Source: Luteimonas viscosa (GTDB lineage: Bacteria > Pseudomonadota > Gammaproteobacteria > Xanthomonadales > Xanthomonadaceae). Taken from it: a stretch of DNA of 64,000 nt. The notes beneath the pieces were generated by a model. That model saw only the letters and a list, made by a program, of their open reading frames with translations. It was not told the DNA's origin and did not search any database. The DNA is taken from contig NZ_VTFT01000001.1 of NCBI RefSeq assembly GCF_008244685.1, forward strand, positions 1,219,248 to 1,283,247, given 5' to 3'. Each line of letters starts with the position of its first letter. Position 1 is the stretch's first letter. Position numbers and translations under genes: made by a program. This document shows positions 9,327 through 21,524 of the stretch, piece after piece.

Positions 9327-11612
9327 TCACTGGAAGTCGACTTCAGTGCGATGAGGCTCGACATACCGCTTGCGATCCCGGTACAGCGCCAGGCGCGCGG
9401 CATAGCCGTCTTCACGTCGTGAATCGCTAGCGGCCTCGCCGCTCGGGAGCGCGTCGATCGCTTCTTCCTGCAGTTCGACAGCCCTCGGGAACTCGCCCAC
9501 CGCCGCATGGCAGGCCGCTACGGTGTCGAGCCAGGCGGCCCGGTCGGCATCGGCCAGCAACGGCATCGCCGCATCCCGGCCACCGACACCATCGAACAGC
9601 TCCGGCTCGGGCGCCGTGCACAGGGCCCAGGCCAGGTTGTTGCGTGCCACCGCCTCTCCCGCCTCGGCGCCCTTGCGCCAGAGCTCGATCCCGCGCCGAC
9701 GACTGGCGAGCGTGTTGTCGTGACGATAGAAGTACCAGCCGCCATAGGCCACGTATGCGGGCGCATGTCCCTCCCCGATCGCCCGGTCCAGCCAGCGCTT
9801 GCCTTCAGCCTCGTCGCGAGCGCCCATCTCACCGGCAAGGAGGGCGTATCCCAGGCGGGCGGCCGACGCGCCATCTCCCTTCTCGGCGTCGGTCCGCAGC
9901 CAAGCAGCCGCGCGTACCGGATCCTTGTCCATCCCCCGGCCCGCGAGCGCCATGTCGGCGAGCCGGCGCCGGGCCTCCGCACTGTCGAGTTGGTCGGACA
10001 GTCCGCGATAGGTGTCCACGGCTTGTTGCGGCGTGCCGTGCACTCCCGGGCGCGCGTGTTCGTAGATACCGGCCAGCGCCAACAGGGAATCGACGTCGCC
10101 GGCTTGCGCGGCGCCGATCAGCCAGCCTTCCGCCTGTGACCACTCGCCCGTACGCAAGCTTTGCTGCGCACGTCTGCGTGCGCCGAAAGCGCTGCCGCCC
10201 TGGGCACCCAGCTCGACCAGTTGCATCGCCTGCCGCCGTTGCGCGTCGGTACTCGCGGCCGCGTACAAGGTCGCGCCCATCGCGGCCTGCGCGTTCGCGT
10301 CGCCCGCATCGGCGGCAGACTTCATCCAGCCGTTGACTGCCAGCGCCTCGCCACGTCGATGGTGATAGTTGACCAACAACGAGTAACCCTTGCCGACGCC
10401 GTTGTTGACAGGGTCGGCCAGCGCGCGCAATTCCACCGGGTCGAGCTGCGGCACGCCATCGACTGCGAGCTTCCAGGCCGCGGTGATCGCAGGGATCATC
10501 GGGTGTCCGTCCGCCTGGGCGGCCTGCATCCTCCGCAACAGGAACGCAGGCGGCGGTTCCTTGCCGGCGAGTTGGGTCCAGAGCCCGGCGAGCAGCACAG
10601 TGCCACCGCCGCGATGCCAACGCCGGTCCGCGGCATCCAGCAGCGCTGCCGCCGATTCTGGATTGCGCTCAACGCCTACGCCTAGTGCATAGGCCAACGC
10701 CAGCAACGCGGTGTGGGCGGCCTGCTCCCGCTCTGCCTGAGGCAGCAGGGCGTCCACGAGGCCATCTGCGCAGCCTTCGGTCGGGTGGAGCGCGCACGTC
10801 ATGAGCCAGGCGCCGGATGACTGGACGCCGCCGGCCGAAGCACCGGGCCTCAGCTTGTCGACGACGTCCGGCTTGCCCCCGGCGATACGAAACGCAAGAA
10901 GTGCCTGCATGTCGATCGCCGCGACCTCGTTGCTTTCCGCAAGCGACTGGATGAAGCCGTGCGCGAGCTGGCTGCGCTGCACGGGATATCCGGAGAACGG
11001 GTCGCCGCGCACCAGGCTGTTGGCGGTGTCGATGTAATCGAACCAGAGGTGGCGCTCGGCAGCTAGCGTGTCGTCCCAAGCCGCTACCACCACGGGATAG
11101 TGACGCTGCGGCGCTAGCTGCGGGAAGTATTCGTAGCGGAACTCCAGGCCGCTGGAGGCGAGCAGGGCATAGATGTCCAGCGGCCCCATCACTCGCGCCG
11201 GCTCCGGCCAGAAGCCTTCCCGGCGGTCGGACAACGCCAGTTGCGACAGCGCGCCAGTCGCGAGCATCGCCTCCTCCGCAGCCGTCTCGTCGCCCACCGC
11301 TTCCGCGCACAGCATGCGCGCCCGATGCAGGGCGATGCTGACCGGCGCCTGGCGAACCGCCGCTTCCAGCCGAGCGCGATGCTCCTTGCACGCCGCGACA
11401 TCGACCTCCACCAGGGCGTACCCGATCTCGCCCAGCACGTCGTAGGCATCGTAGGCATCGGCGTAGGCGGGATCGGACAGGAAGCGGTCCCAAGCCGCCT
11501 GCGGGGCATCGATCACGTCGCGCACCTGCAGGCGCGGCCCGTCGGCCATCGCAGGCCATGCGCACGCCAGCATGGCCGCCAGCAGCGTGGCGCGCAGTGG
11601 ATGGGATCTCAT
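9327..11612 (-). CDS. Secreted Sel1/tetratricopeptide-like repeat protein
   Basis: The 761-residue protein has a Sec signal peptide (cut expected after AMA, near residue 23), so it should be periplasmic. The second half holds several Sel1-like helical repeats, for example ARRRLADMALAGRGMDKDPV, SAARLGYALLAGEMGARDEA and ARNNLAWALC. These usually form protein-binding solenoids. The first half shows no family I recognise. Its ATG overlaps the stop of the DUF3857 transglutaminase-like gene by 4 bases, so the two are translationally coupled and probably work together. The pair is inserted between pgk and pyk. The function is unknown; Sel1 proteins commonly act as scaffolds or regulators of envelope processes. 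Confidence 0.75.
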   Translation of the reverse strand: MRSHPLRATLLAAMLACAWPAMADGPRLQVRDVIDAPQAAWDRFLSDPAYADAYDAYDVLGEIGYALVEVDVAACKEHRARLEAAVRQAPVSIALHRARMLCAEAVGDETAAEEAMLATGALSQLALSDRREGFWPEPARVMGPLDIYALLASSGLEFRYEYFPQLAPQRHYPVVVAAWDDTLAAERHLWFDYIDTANSLVRGDPFSGYPVQRSQLAHGFIQSLAESNEVAAIDMQALLAFRIAGGKPDVVDKLRPGASAGGVQSSGAWLMTCALHPTEGCADGLVDALLPQAEREQAAHTALLALAYALGVGVERNPESAAALLDAADRRWHRGGGTVLLAGLWTQLAGKEPPPAFLLRRMQAAQADGHPMIPAITAAWKLAVDGVPQLDPVELRALADPVNNGVGKGYSLLVNYHHRRGEALAVNGWMKSAADAGDANAQAAMGATLYAAASTDAQRRQAMQLVELGAQGGSAFGARRRAQQSLRTGEWSQAEGWLIGAAQAGDVDSLLALAGIYEHARPGVHGTPQQAVDTYRGLSDQLDSAEARRRLADMALAGRGMDKDPVRAAAWLRTDAEKGDGASAARLGYALLAGEMGARDEAEGKRWLDRAIGEGHAPAYVAYGGWYFYRHDNTLASRRRGIELWRKGAEAGEAVARNNLAWALCTAPEPELFDGVGGRDAAMPLLADADRAAWLDTVAACHAAVGEFPRAVELQEEAIDALPSGEAASDSRREDGYAARLALYRDRKRYVEPHRTEVDFQ

Positions 11613-13657
11613 GGGCCGCTTCCCTCGTCGATGGCTTTGCGCAGCAGTTTCTGCAGGCGCTGCTGCCGGTCATCGACGGCAGCGGCCACGGGAATCCGGA
11701 AACGCAGGGTAGCGGAGAGCTCATCCTGGAGCCTGCGGATCTCGCCCAGGTGTCCGGCGGCGTCCGGCCCGGCCACCTCCGGCTGTTTCACTTGCAGCTG
11801 GTAGACGATGCGCGCCGTGTTTCCAAGCGTCTCCACGCTGCGGGAATAGTCGAACGCCGCCGCGGACGCCTGAGACTGCTCCTTGCCGAACGTCGCTTTC
11901 CACTGCTCCGGCACGGCCACCTCGATCTCATGTCGATAGGCGCCGGGCGCGGCGTAGTCCAACGGCGAGGTCCGCACCATCGAGGCGGGAAGCTGGGTCA
12001 GCTCCTGGAGGGTTTCGGCATAGACGTCGAGCGCCTTGACAGTGCCCGGCTCGTCGTCGAACGGCGCCTTGAGCAGGTACTGCTCGGTGACCGTCAGCAA
12101 GTTGGCTTCACGGTCATCCTTGATCGTGGGCACGGACACCGCTTCCAGTTCGCCCAGGCGGCGACGGTAGTAGTCCGCGTACCGCCGCGACAGCTCGTCT
12201 CCACGCTCGCTCGCGAGGGAACGGCGGCGCTTGTCGGCGAGGTCGCCGCGATAGAGGGTTTCGACCCCGAATCGCACCTCGCGGGCATCGGGCTGCGGCA
12301 CGTAGCGCTCGATGACCGTGACGCCGTTGCGATCGGCGACACCGCGCGGCGCGACGATCGGCTCGATGCGGGCACGGCCGGGCGTCACAGCCAGCGCCGC
12401 GCCGTATGCGCTCAGGTCATATTCGCCCGCGCGCCCACCCTGCAGGGTGATGGTCGGGTCGAGCCACAGCACTTCCCCGCCATCCTCGACCCGTGCGATC
12501 ACATGGTCGAACACCGAGGCGGAGGGCGCGAACCCGGCCACCGCCTTGCCGCGCGCGGTGCTCACCAGCGCAGGCACGGCGCGGATGCCCATTCGCGTCA
12601 ACAGGCTCACCAGCAGGTACACCTTGTCTTTGCAGTCCCCGTAGCGACGGCGCCATGTCTCCGCCGGTGGCGTGGGCCGATGGGTGTTCTCGCCCATCTC
12701 GACGCCGAAATAGCGGATGTCGTCCTGCACCAGACGCAACGCGGCGGTCATGCGCGCGCGCCGGTCGGACAGCCGCGCCCATTCGGCCAGTTTCTGCTCC
12801 AGGGGCTCCGGCAAGCGCTCCACCACCGGATAAAGCGGCAACGCCCACGCCACGACATCGTCCCAGCTGCGCGCCGCGCTCACCTGTGCCAGCGGATAGG
12901 GCTGATACCAGGCCGGATATTGTCCGTCGTCCACCACCAGCGGCAGCGCCGCCGCATCGAGCACCACTTCGACCGCATCGGTGCGGTCAAGAACCACTTC
13001 CCGGGGTGCGCCGTTTTCGCGATACACGCGGGGAGTGGTCCCTGGATCCAACAGCACCCGCAGTCGCGCGTGCAGCATCGGATGCTGCCAGCCGAAGCGA
13101 AGCCAGTCCGATCCCTGCCCGGCCAGCACCGGGTTGCTGCCAGCGATGGTGTACGCGATCCGCACCACGTCACGGGGACGTACGTCGTCCAGTACGATCA
13201 GCGCGGTCACGGTGCCGTCGGCCAGGTCCTGCTCGAAGCCGTCTTCGCGCCTTGCCAGCGAGACGCGCTCGGGAGACAGCCTGTCCTGCCAGGCACCGTC
13301 GCGTCGCAGCCTGACCTCATGGATCGTCAGTCGCTGGTAGCCGGGGTTGAAACTGACCTGGAAACGACCGGCATCGCCCACCAGCGAGGCACCCCGCGCC
13401 TCGTAGGCATAATCGACGAACAGCTGATCGCGACCCTCGCGGCGGTCGGCCTGCAAGTCGTACAGCCAGAAGCGCCAGCGCTCGTCATCCACCCCGGGTG
13501 CATCGGAAGGCCAATGGTCCGGAGGGGTCGCGCGCTCGACGAACGCGGGCACCGGTCCGGTCCCGAAGCTGTACTCGCCGCGCTCGTGCTCGACCACGGT
13601 CCCCTGCGCCGTTCCTGCCAGCAGGAACAGCACCCACGCTACTGCCCGTATCCCCAT
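11609..13657 (-). CDS. DUF3857 / transglutaminase-like domain secreted protein
   Basis: About 682 residues from the ATG at 13657, which starts a signal peptide (MGIRAVAWVLFLLAGTAQG). The open frame extends 76 codons further upstream, but that part looks non-coding. The first half resembles DUF3857 (LIVLDDVRPRDVVRIAYTI). A transglutaminase-like core follows with RYGDCKDKVYLLVSLLTRMG (cysteine in GDC), FDHVIARV (histidine) and LWLDPT (aspartate), so the Cys-His-Asp triad looks intact. The C-terminal part resembles DUF3858-type sequence. Members are periplasmic and of unknown substrate. It overlaps the Sel1-repeat gene by 4 bases. The domain call is good; the biological role is open. Confidence 0.82.
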   Translation of the reverse strand: MGIRAVAWVLFLLAGTAQGTVVEHERGEYSFGTGPVPAFVERATPPDHWPSDAPGVDDERWRFWLYDLQADRREGRDQLFVDYAYEARGASLVGDAGRFQVSFNPGYQRLTIHEVRLRRDGAWQDRLSPERVSLARREDGFEQDLADGTVTALIVLDDVRPRDVVRIAYTIAGSNPVLAGQGSDWLRFGWQHPMLHARLRVLLDPGTTPRVYRENGAPREVVLDRTDAVEVVLDAAALPLVVDDGQYPAWYQPYPLAQVSAARSWDDVVAWALPLYPVVERLPEPLEQKLAEWARLSDRRARMTAALRLVQDDIRYFGVEMGENTHRPTPPAETWRRRYGDCKDKVYLLVSLLTRMGIRAVPALVSTARGKAVAGFAPSASVFDHVIARVEDGGEVLWLDPTITLQGGRAGEYDLSAYGAALAVTPGRARIEPIVAPRGVADRNGVTVIERYVPQPDAREVRFGVETLYRGDLADKRRRSLASERGDELSRRYADYYRRRLGELEAVSVPTIKDDREANLLTVTEQYLLKAPFDDEPGTVKALDVYAETLQELTQLPASMVRTSPLDYAAPGAYRHEIEVAVPEQWKATFGKEQSQASAAAFDYSRSVETLGNTARIVYQLQVKQPEVAGPDAAGHLGEIRRLQDELSATLRFRIPVAAAVDDRQQRLQKLLRKAIDEGSGP

Positions 13658-13724
13658 TCCCGTCCCACCGTGTCCCCCGGGACGGACGATACACCAGCCG
13701 AGCGCGTCCGGTGCAGGCCTTTCG

Positions 13725-14897
13725 TCAGGCTCGCGCCTCCAGCGCCGCCACCGCCGGCAGTGTCTTGCCTTCCAGGAACTCCAGGAAGGCGCCGCCGCCG
13801 GTGGAAATGTAGGACACGTCGCCGGCGATGCCGTACTTGTCGACCGCCGCCAGCGTGTCGCCGCCGCCGGCGATGGAGAACGCACCCGAGGCGGCGATGG
13901 CGCGCGCCAGCGTCTGCGTGCCCTTGCCGAACGCCTCGAACTCGAAGACGCCGACGGGCCCGTTCCAGACCACCGTACCGGCTTCGCCGATCATGGCCGC
14001 ATAGCGCGCGGCCGTCTCCGGGCCGATGTCGAGGATGAGTTCGTCATCGGCGACGTCTGCCACCGCCTTCACCGTGGCCTCGGCATCGGGATGGAACTGC
14101 GTGGCCACGACCACATCGGTCGGGACCGGGATGTCCGCGCCTCGCGCTTTCGCGTCGGCCATGATCTGCCGCGCGGTGTCGAGCAGGTCCGGCTCGTGAA
14201 GCGACTTGCCCACCGGCAGGCCCTGCGCGGCGATGAAGGTGTTGGCGATGCCGCCGCCGACGATCAGCTGGTCGACCTTGCCGACCAGGTTGGACAGCAG
14301 TTCGAGCTTGGTCGAGACCTTGCTGCCGGCGACGATCGCCAGCAGCGGGCGCGCGGGATTGTCGAGCGCCTTGGCCAGCGCGTCGAGTTCGGCCATCAGC
14401 AGCGGGCCGCCGGCCGCCTGCTTCGCGAAGCGGATCACGCCATGGGTCGAGGCCTGCGCGCGGTGCGCGGTGCCGAAGGCGTCCATCACGAACACGTCGC
14501 ACAGGGCCGCGTACTTCTTCGCCAGCTCCTCGCTGTCCTTGCCCTCGCCGGGATTCATGCGGCAGTTCTCGAGCAGGACCAGCCGGCCTGATTCCACCTC
14601 GACCCCGTCGACCCAGTCGCGCACCAGCGGCACCTTCATCGAGAGCAGCTCGCCGAGCCGGCGCGCGACCGGCGCGAGCGAGTCCTCTTCGCTCCACTGG
14701 CCTTCCTTCGGCCGGCCGAGGTGCGACATCACCATCACCGCGGCGCCTCTCTCTAGCGCCAGTTTCAGTGTCGGGATCGAGGCGGTGATGCGTTGCTCGG
14801 AAGTGATCTCGCCGTTGTCGATGGGCACGTTGAGGTCCTGCCGGATCAGCACGCGCTTGCCGGCGAGGTCGAGGTCGGTCATGCGGAGGATGGTCAT
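13725..14897 (-). CDS. pgk: Phosphoglycerate kinase
   Basis: The 390-residue enzyme makes ATP from 1,3-bisphosphoglycerate in glycolysis. Motifs seen: [16 protein letters not shown] at the N-terminus, [12 protein letters not shown], the substrate region [16 protein letters not shown], the hinge area [17 protein letters not shown] and the nucleotide loop [19 protein letters not shown]. The start at 14897 ([16 protein letters not shown]) matches the form I recall from Xanthomonas; a second ATG lies at 14882. The open frame continues far upstream, but that part overlaps DUF3999 in another frame and is not real. It lies 82 bases downstream of the DUF3999 gene on the same strand. Confidence 0.96.
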   Translation of the reverse strand: MTILRMTDLDLAGKRVLIRQDLNVPIDNGEITSEQRITASIPTLKLALERGAAVMVMSHLGRPKEGQWSEEDSLAPVARRLGELLSMKVPLVRDWVDGVEVESGRLVLLENCRMNPGEGKDSEELAKKYAALCDVFVMDAFGTAHRAQASTHGVIRFAKQAAGGPLLMAELDALAKALDNPARPLLAIVAGSKVSTKLELLSNLVGKVDQLIVGGGIANTFIAAQGLPVGKSLHEPDLLDTARQIMADAKARGADIPVPTDVVVATQFHPDAEATVKAVADVADDELILDIGPETAARYAAMIGEAGTVVWNGPVGVFEFEAFGKGTQTLARAIAASGAFSIAGGGDTLAAVDKYGIAGDVSYISTGGGAFLEFLEGKTLPAVAALEARA

Positions 14898-14979
14898 CGT
14901 TGTCCGTCGGTTTGGCGTCACCGCTATTGTCGACGGCGCTGCCATGCCAGGCAAACGTTGCGCCTGGCACCAATCGCGA

Positions 14980-16323
14980 TCAGGTCCGTGGCTTGCGCAA
15001 CAGGCTCGCGGCGAACGCCGCCACCAGCAGCGCGCCGCCCGCGAGCAACGCCCACAACAACCACGTACGCCAGTCCGGGGGCGCGGGACCGAGCGCCCGC
15101 TCGCCGGCCAGGGGCTGCATCTGGCCTGGTGTCGCCACGCCCGGCCGCCAGCCTGCGCCGCGCGCGCGCCGGATGGCCCCGAGCGAGCGTTCCACCGGGG
15201 CGTCGGCGCGGCCGGCGCGGGTACTGCCGGCGACCAGGCGGTAGGGTGGCGTGCCCTGGGCGACGAACACCAGCGTCTCGGGGCGCCAGCCCAGCCGCAG
15301 CACCGGCGCTTGCGTCGTTGGCGTCGCGCCCACCAGCTTCCACTCGCGGTCGCGCGTGGGCCGCGCGAGCGGTTGCGGCGGGGAACGGTTCGCGCCATCG
15401 CCGTCGCCGATCGCAAACGCCACCCAGGGACCGGCGCGCGCGGTCCAGGGCGCATCCGGATCCTCGCGGCTGTACAGGGTCCATTGCCCGGTATCGTTGC
15501 CGGGATACCCGATGTCGGCGGATTCCACCGGATAGCGGCCATCGAGCGTGAACAGGTACGCGCGCTCGCCCTGGCCCCCCAGCGGCGTGCCGGACAGCGA
15601 CTGCCACTGCAGCGTTGGACGTTCCGCCATCGACGCCAGTTCGGCCTGGACCGACCGCAGCCGGATCTCGCCCTGCCCGTGCGTCGGCATCAGCCGCAGG
15701 TAGCGCGCCTGCGCGTCCACCGGCACGCGGCGCTGCACGAGGCGTTCGCCCTCGCGCGCGAGGTCCACCAGCTGCGCGACCGGTTGCACCGTCCGCCACG
15801 ACCGCAGGTCGTCGCTGGCCTCGATCCGGTAGGCCCGGTCGACGTCGCCGCCGCCGATCCAGTCCAGGTGCAGCGCCTGGATCGTCGTGTCGATGGCACT
15901 GGTGTCCAGCAGCCACGCATCCGGCCCCGCGGCCTCGTCCGTGCCTGCGCTGCGTGCCTCCACGCGCAGTACCCGGCCGTCGGTGCTGCGCTCGACCGCC
16001 ATCGCCAGGTCGCCGCGCGAAAGCGAGGCCTGGCGCGGCAACACGAACCAGCGCACCGGCACGCGTCGAGCCTCCGCAGGCTCCACGTCGGGGCCGGACA
16101 ACTGCGCGGGCACCGTCGCGCCCGCCGCGTTGACGACATCGACATCGCGCAGCGTCGTTGAACGGGCGGCGCGATAGACCGGCGCGCTGAGCGCCACCGC
16201 GTACGCGCCGGCGTCGTCGTCGGACAGGACGAGCGGCCATTGCACCGCGTAGTCGTCGGCCGGCGCCGCGAGCGCGAGGTAGGGGAGCAGGAGCAGGCAG
16301 GTCGTGGCGATCCGGCGCTTCAT
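14980..16323 (-). CDS. DUF3999 family membrane-anchored protein
   Basis: The 447-residue protein has a signal peptide ([19 protein letters not shown]) and a single C-terminal membrane helix ([20 protein letters not shown]) followed by a basic tail RKPRT. The bulk would face the periplasm as beta-rich domains; segments such as [21 protein letters not shown] look like sugar-binding or discoidin-type folds, but that is only an impression. It matches the DUF3999 proteins I know from this group. Its ATG overlaps the DUF2339 stop (ATGA), so the two genes form one translational unit. The biochemical role is unknown. Confidence 0.8.
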   Translation of the reverse strand: MKRRIATTCLLLLPYLALAAPADDYAVQWPLVLSDDDAGAYAVALSAPVYRAARSTTLRDVDVVNAAGATVPAQLSGPDVEPAEARRVPVRWFVLPRQASLSRGDLAMAVERSTDGRVLRVEARSAGTDEAAGPDAWLLDTSAIDTTIQALHLDWIGGGDVDRAYRIEASDDLRSWRTVQPVAQLVDLAREGERLVQRRVPVDAQARYLRLMPTHGQGEIRLRSVQAELASMAERPTLQWQSLSGTPLGGQGERAYLFTLDGRYPVESADIGYPGNDTGQWTLYSREDPDAPWTARAGPWVAFAIGDGDGANRSPPQPLARPTRDREWKLVGATPTTQAPVLRLGWRPETLVFVAQGTPPYRLVAGSTRAGRADAPVERSLGAIRRARGAGWRPGVATPGQMQPLAGERALGPAPPDWRTWLLWALLAGGALLVAAFAASLLRKPRT

Positions 16324-19133
16324 GCGGCCTCCTCCCGCAACGCGACCGCATCCCTCGGCGGTGCCGGCGCGAAGTAGCCCACCATCGTGCACAGCAGTCC
16401 GTAGGCGATGAACGAGCCGATGCCGAGCAGATCGCCCAGGTGCTGGCGATCGACCAGGACCAGCTTCGCGAGCACCACACCCATCAGCACCGCGCCGGCC
16501 AGCCACAGCATGCGCTGGCCGCGGCGGGAGCCCGCGATCCAGCCGATCACGCCGAGCAGGCTCCAGACCACGGTCAGGCTGGTCTGCGCCAGCGCGTCGT
16601 CCATCATGCCCGCGTCCCAGGGCACGCCGCCCCAGTGATGCACCGCGCGCAGGGCGACCTGGGTGATCCACAGGAAGCCCGCCGCCGACAGCAGCGGCAC
16701 GCGCAGCAAGACCAGCGCACGCGCAGCCTGGTCGGACCAGAGCCAGCGCACCAGCAGCACCAGCACCAGCAACTGCCCCATCTCGAGCGGATTGAACAGT
16801 GGCACCCACGGCAGCGGCGCGGCGGCGCCTGCCGCGAACTGGGTCGCCAGCCACCACAGCGCCAGCAGGGCGAACGCCACCAGTTGCAGCGGCAGGCGCA
16901 GTGCATCGAACCGGGCGCCGCGGGGCGCGCGCAGCCAGCGCCAGCGCCACATCGACATCGCCACCAGCGCAGTCCACGGCAACGCGATCGCCACCAGCAT
17001 CCAGCCCTGCGCCAGGCCGAAGCGGTCGGCCAGCCAGCCGGCGAACAGCGCCAGCACCGACGGCCATGCCAGCCACCAGGCGAACTGCGCCCAGTCGCCG
17101 ATCCGGTCCTCGTCGCCGCGCAGGCACAGCAGGCTGCGGACGCCGAACGTCGCGTAGGCGAGCCAGGCCCAAAGGCCCGCGCCTTCGAACGGATGCGCGT
17201 GCACCGCGGTCTGCGCCAGCGCGAACGGGATCGCCGAGGCGAGCGCGAACAGCGCCGTCGCCGCCAGCGCGCGGGCCGGCCGCCAGCGATGCACTTCCGC
17301 CGCCAGCCACCCGGTGAGCGCAGTGGCCGCCAGCATGGCGTCCACTTGCGCCTCGCCGGCCACGAAGCCGACGATCTCCTGGTGCAGGTTGCCGCACCAC
17401 CACAACAGGCCCCACGCGTAGTACCCCAGCGCGATGCGCGGTGCGGCTGCGTCGCGATAGGTCCACGCACTCGCGAATCCGGCGAGCGCGATCAGCAACG
17501 CGCCCATGAACACGGGATTGGCGATCGCCTGGACGCCGGCCGCGGGTGCGACCGACATGCCGATGGCGTAGGCGACCGCCGCCGCCAGCTGCAAGCCGAG
17601 CCCGGCCAGTTGCGGCAGCAGGCGACCCTGCTTCAGCCCGAGCCAGGCCAGCGCCGCGCCCTCCAGCGCGAACACGCTGGCGGTGGCGTTCGCCGACAGC
17701 GCCAGCGGCACCGACAGCGTGGCGAACCCCACCGCCAGCAATGCGTGCGCCTGCGCCAGCACCCCGTAGCCTTCGCGCCGCCGCAGCAGCCACGCCAGCA
17801 CGGCGTACACGGCGGCAAGCGCCAGCGCACAGAACGCCAGCGGCATGCGCGCGCCGTCGAGCAGCGCCGCCTGCAGCGCGAACGCCACCAGTGGCGTGCC
17901 GAACAGCAGGCAGCCGTCGATCAGGTCGCGGCGTCCGGGCGGGCGCCGCCGCGCGTAGAGGATCGGCAGCAGCAGGTAGAACGCGAAGAACAGCACCAGG
18001 AACGGCTGCGTGCTCGCCTGCTTGTCCGGGGTATAGGCGAGTACGCCCCATGCGACACCGATGCCCCACGTGAATACGAAGCCGAGCAGGTTGAGCACCC
18101 GCCACGACTTCACCCAGGCAATCGCGAAGATCGCCGCGTTGAGCACCGCGTAGTACGAGAACAGCGCGACGTGGTTGCCGCTGCCGGTCGACAGCCAGAT
18201 GGGCGCGAGGAAACCGGCGAGGATGCCGAGCACCGCCAGCGTGCGCGAATCCTGCAACACCGCGAGCACGCCCAGCCCGGCGACCAGTGCGATGCTCAGC
18301 GCGAACGCGGCGCCCGCCGGGACCAGCCCGTAGAGCTTGAAGGCCGCGAACACCACCAGCAGCAGCACGCCGATCGCGCCGCCCTGCAGCGCCAGTGCGA
18401 ACGCCGGCTTGTCGATGCGCTTGCGCCAGCCGAACACCAGGCCCGCCAGCGCCGCGGCCGACACGCCCGCCAGGCGCAGCTCGATCGGCAACTGCAGCCA
18501 GCCCTGGTCGTTGGCGTACTTGAGCAGTGCGCCCACGCCCGCCAGCAGCACCAGCATGCCGACCTTGACCGGCACGTTCCCCTCGGTGAACCAGCGCCGC
18601 ACCGCGCGCACGAAGGTGCCGGCGACGTCGCGCGGTGGCGGGCGGCGCGGCGGTGTGGGCGGGAGTGGCGCCGTGGCACCAGCCCCGCGTGACGGCAGGG
18701 GGGGCGGTTGCGGTGTCGGCTGATCGGGCTCGCTGGACAGCGGACCGGCGGCGCCGGTCGTCGAGGCGTCGGCCTCGCGCCGGACGGCGAAGTCATCCGC
18801 GATGGCAGGTGACTCGACCGCCGCGTCGGGCGTCGCCGGACGCGCCGCCGCACGCTCAGGCGAGCGCGATTCGGAATCGGCACCGTCGCCTGCCGCGTTC
18901 CACTGGGACTGCGATTGCGATTGGCGAGCCGCCTGCGCCCGCGTGGCCGCCCCCGGCGCGGGCACCCATCCCGCCACGCCATCGGTGGCCGACGCACCGG
19001 CGCGCAGTTGCGCGACCGCGTCCTCCAGTTCGGCCACGCGTTGCTTGAGTCCGCCGATCGACGCCAGCGCCACCACCAGCAGCACCGGCACGGCCAGCGC
19101 CGCCAGCCCCAGCAGGACCAGGAATCCTTCCAT
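16320..19133 (-). CDS. DUF2339 multi-spanning membrane protein
   Basis: A 937-residue protein with one N-terminal helix, a coiled coil (GGLKQRVAELEDAVAQLRAG), then about 100 low-complexity residues rich in Pro, Ser and Ala. After these come more than 20 hydrophobic segments covering the rest of the chain. This is the layout of DUF2339 proteins, large polytopic inner-membrane proteins with no established activity. A short amphipathic stretch (GTFVRAVRRWFTEGNVPVKVG) precedes the helices, as in the family. It overlaps the DUF3999 gene by 4 bases. The pair sits between gap and pgk, separated from gap by a strong terminator, so it is probably expressed independently of gap. Confidence 0.85.
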   Translation of the reverse strand: MEGFLVLLGLAALAVPVLLVVALASIGGLKQRVAELEDAVAQLRAGASATDGVAGWVPAPGAATRAQAARQSQSQSQWNAAGDGADSESRSPERAAARPATPDAAVESPAIADDFAVRREADASTTGAAGPLSSEPDQPTPQPPPLPSRGAGATAPLPPTPPRRPPPRDVAGTFVRAVRRWFTEGNVPVKVGMLVLLAGVGALLKYANDQGWLQLPIELRLAGVSAAALAGLVFGWRKRIDKPAFALALQGGAIGVLLLVVFAAFKLYGLVPAGAAFALSIALVAGLGVLAVLQDSRTLAVLGILAGFLAPIWLSTGSGNHVALFSYYAVLNAAIFAIAWVKSWRVLNLLGFVFTWGIGVAWGVLAYTPDKQASTQPFLVLFFAFYLLLPILYARRRPPGRRDLIDGCLLFGTPLVAFALQAALLDGARMPLAFCALALAAVYAVLAWLLRRREGYGVLAQAHALLAVGFATLSVPLALSANATASVFALEGAALAWLGLKQGRLLPQLAGLGLQLAAAVAYAIGMSVAPAAGVQAIANPVFMGALLIALAGFASAWTYRDAAAPRIALGYYAWGLLWWCGNLHQEIVGFVAGEAQVDAMLAATALTGWLAAEVHRWRPARALAATALFALASAIPFALAQTAVHAHPFEGAGLWAWLAYATFGVRSLLCLRGDEDRIGDWAQFAWWLAWPSVLALFAGWLADRFGLAQGWMLVAIALPWTALVAMSMWRWRWLRAPRGARFDALRLPLQLVAFALLALWWLATQFAAGAAAPLPWVPLFNPLEMGQLLVLVLLVRWLWSDQAARALVLLRVPLLSAAGFLWITQVALRAVHHWGGVPWDAGMMDDALAQTSLTVVWSLLGVIGWIAGSRRGQRMLWLAGAVLMGVVLAKLVLVDRQHLGDLLGIGSFIAYGLLCTMVGYFAPAPPRDAVALREEAA

Positions 19134-19194
19134 TGCGTCATCCCCTCGGGCGCCCGACCAGGCGCATTGCCGGCCACCTTAACGGGGCCGCGTA

Positions 19195-19227
19195 CGAAAA
19201 CAAGAAGCCCCGCACGGGCGGGGCTTC
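19195..19227 (-). terminator. Intrinsic terminator of gap
   Basis: A perfect 10-bp stem GAAGCCCCGC/GCGGGGCTTC with a 4-base loop spans 19204-19227. Read on the minus strand it is followed by TTGTTTTC, a clear U-rich tail. It starts 27 bases after the gap stop codon and should isolate gap from the DUF2339 gene downstream. Confidence 0.82.
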
Positions 19228-19253
19228 GGGTATCGCGGATGGCTACCGCCGGC

Positions 19254-21524
<2,271 letters not shown>

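Noticed and set aside
9329..9348. Near-palindrome ACTGGAAGTCGACTTCAGT at the Sel1 gene stop
   Set aside because: Short, imperfect and inside the last codons of the gene. No regulatory meaning can be supported.
14924..16480. Long minus-strand frame overlapping DUF3999 and pgk upstream sequence
   Set aside because: Another frame of the same region gives a signal peptide, membrane anchor and DUF3999 pattern. This one is Arg/Gly/Ala-rich with no motif.
16440..18692. 750-residue plus-strand open frame antisense to DUF2339
   Set aside because: Glutamine/arginine-rich shadow without any domain. The minus strand encodes clear membrane helices.
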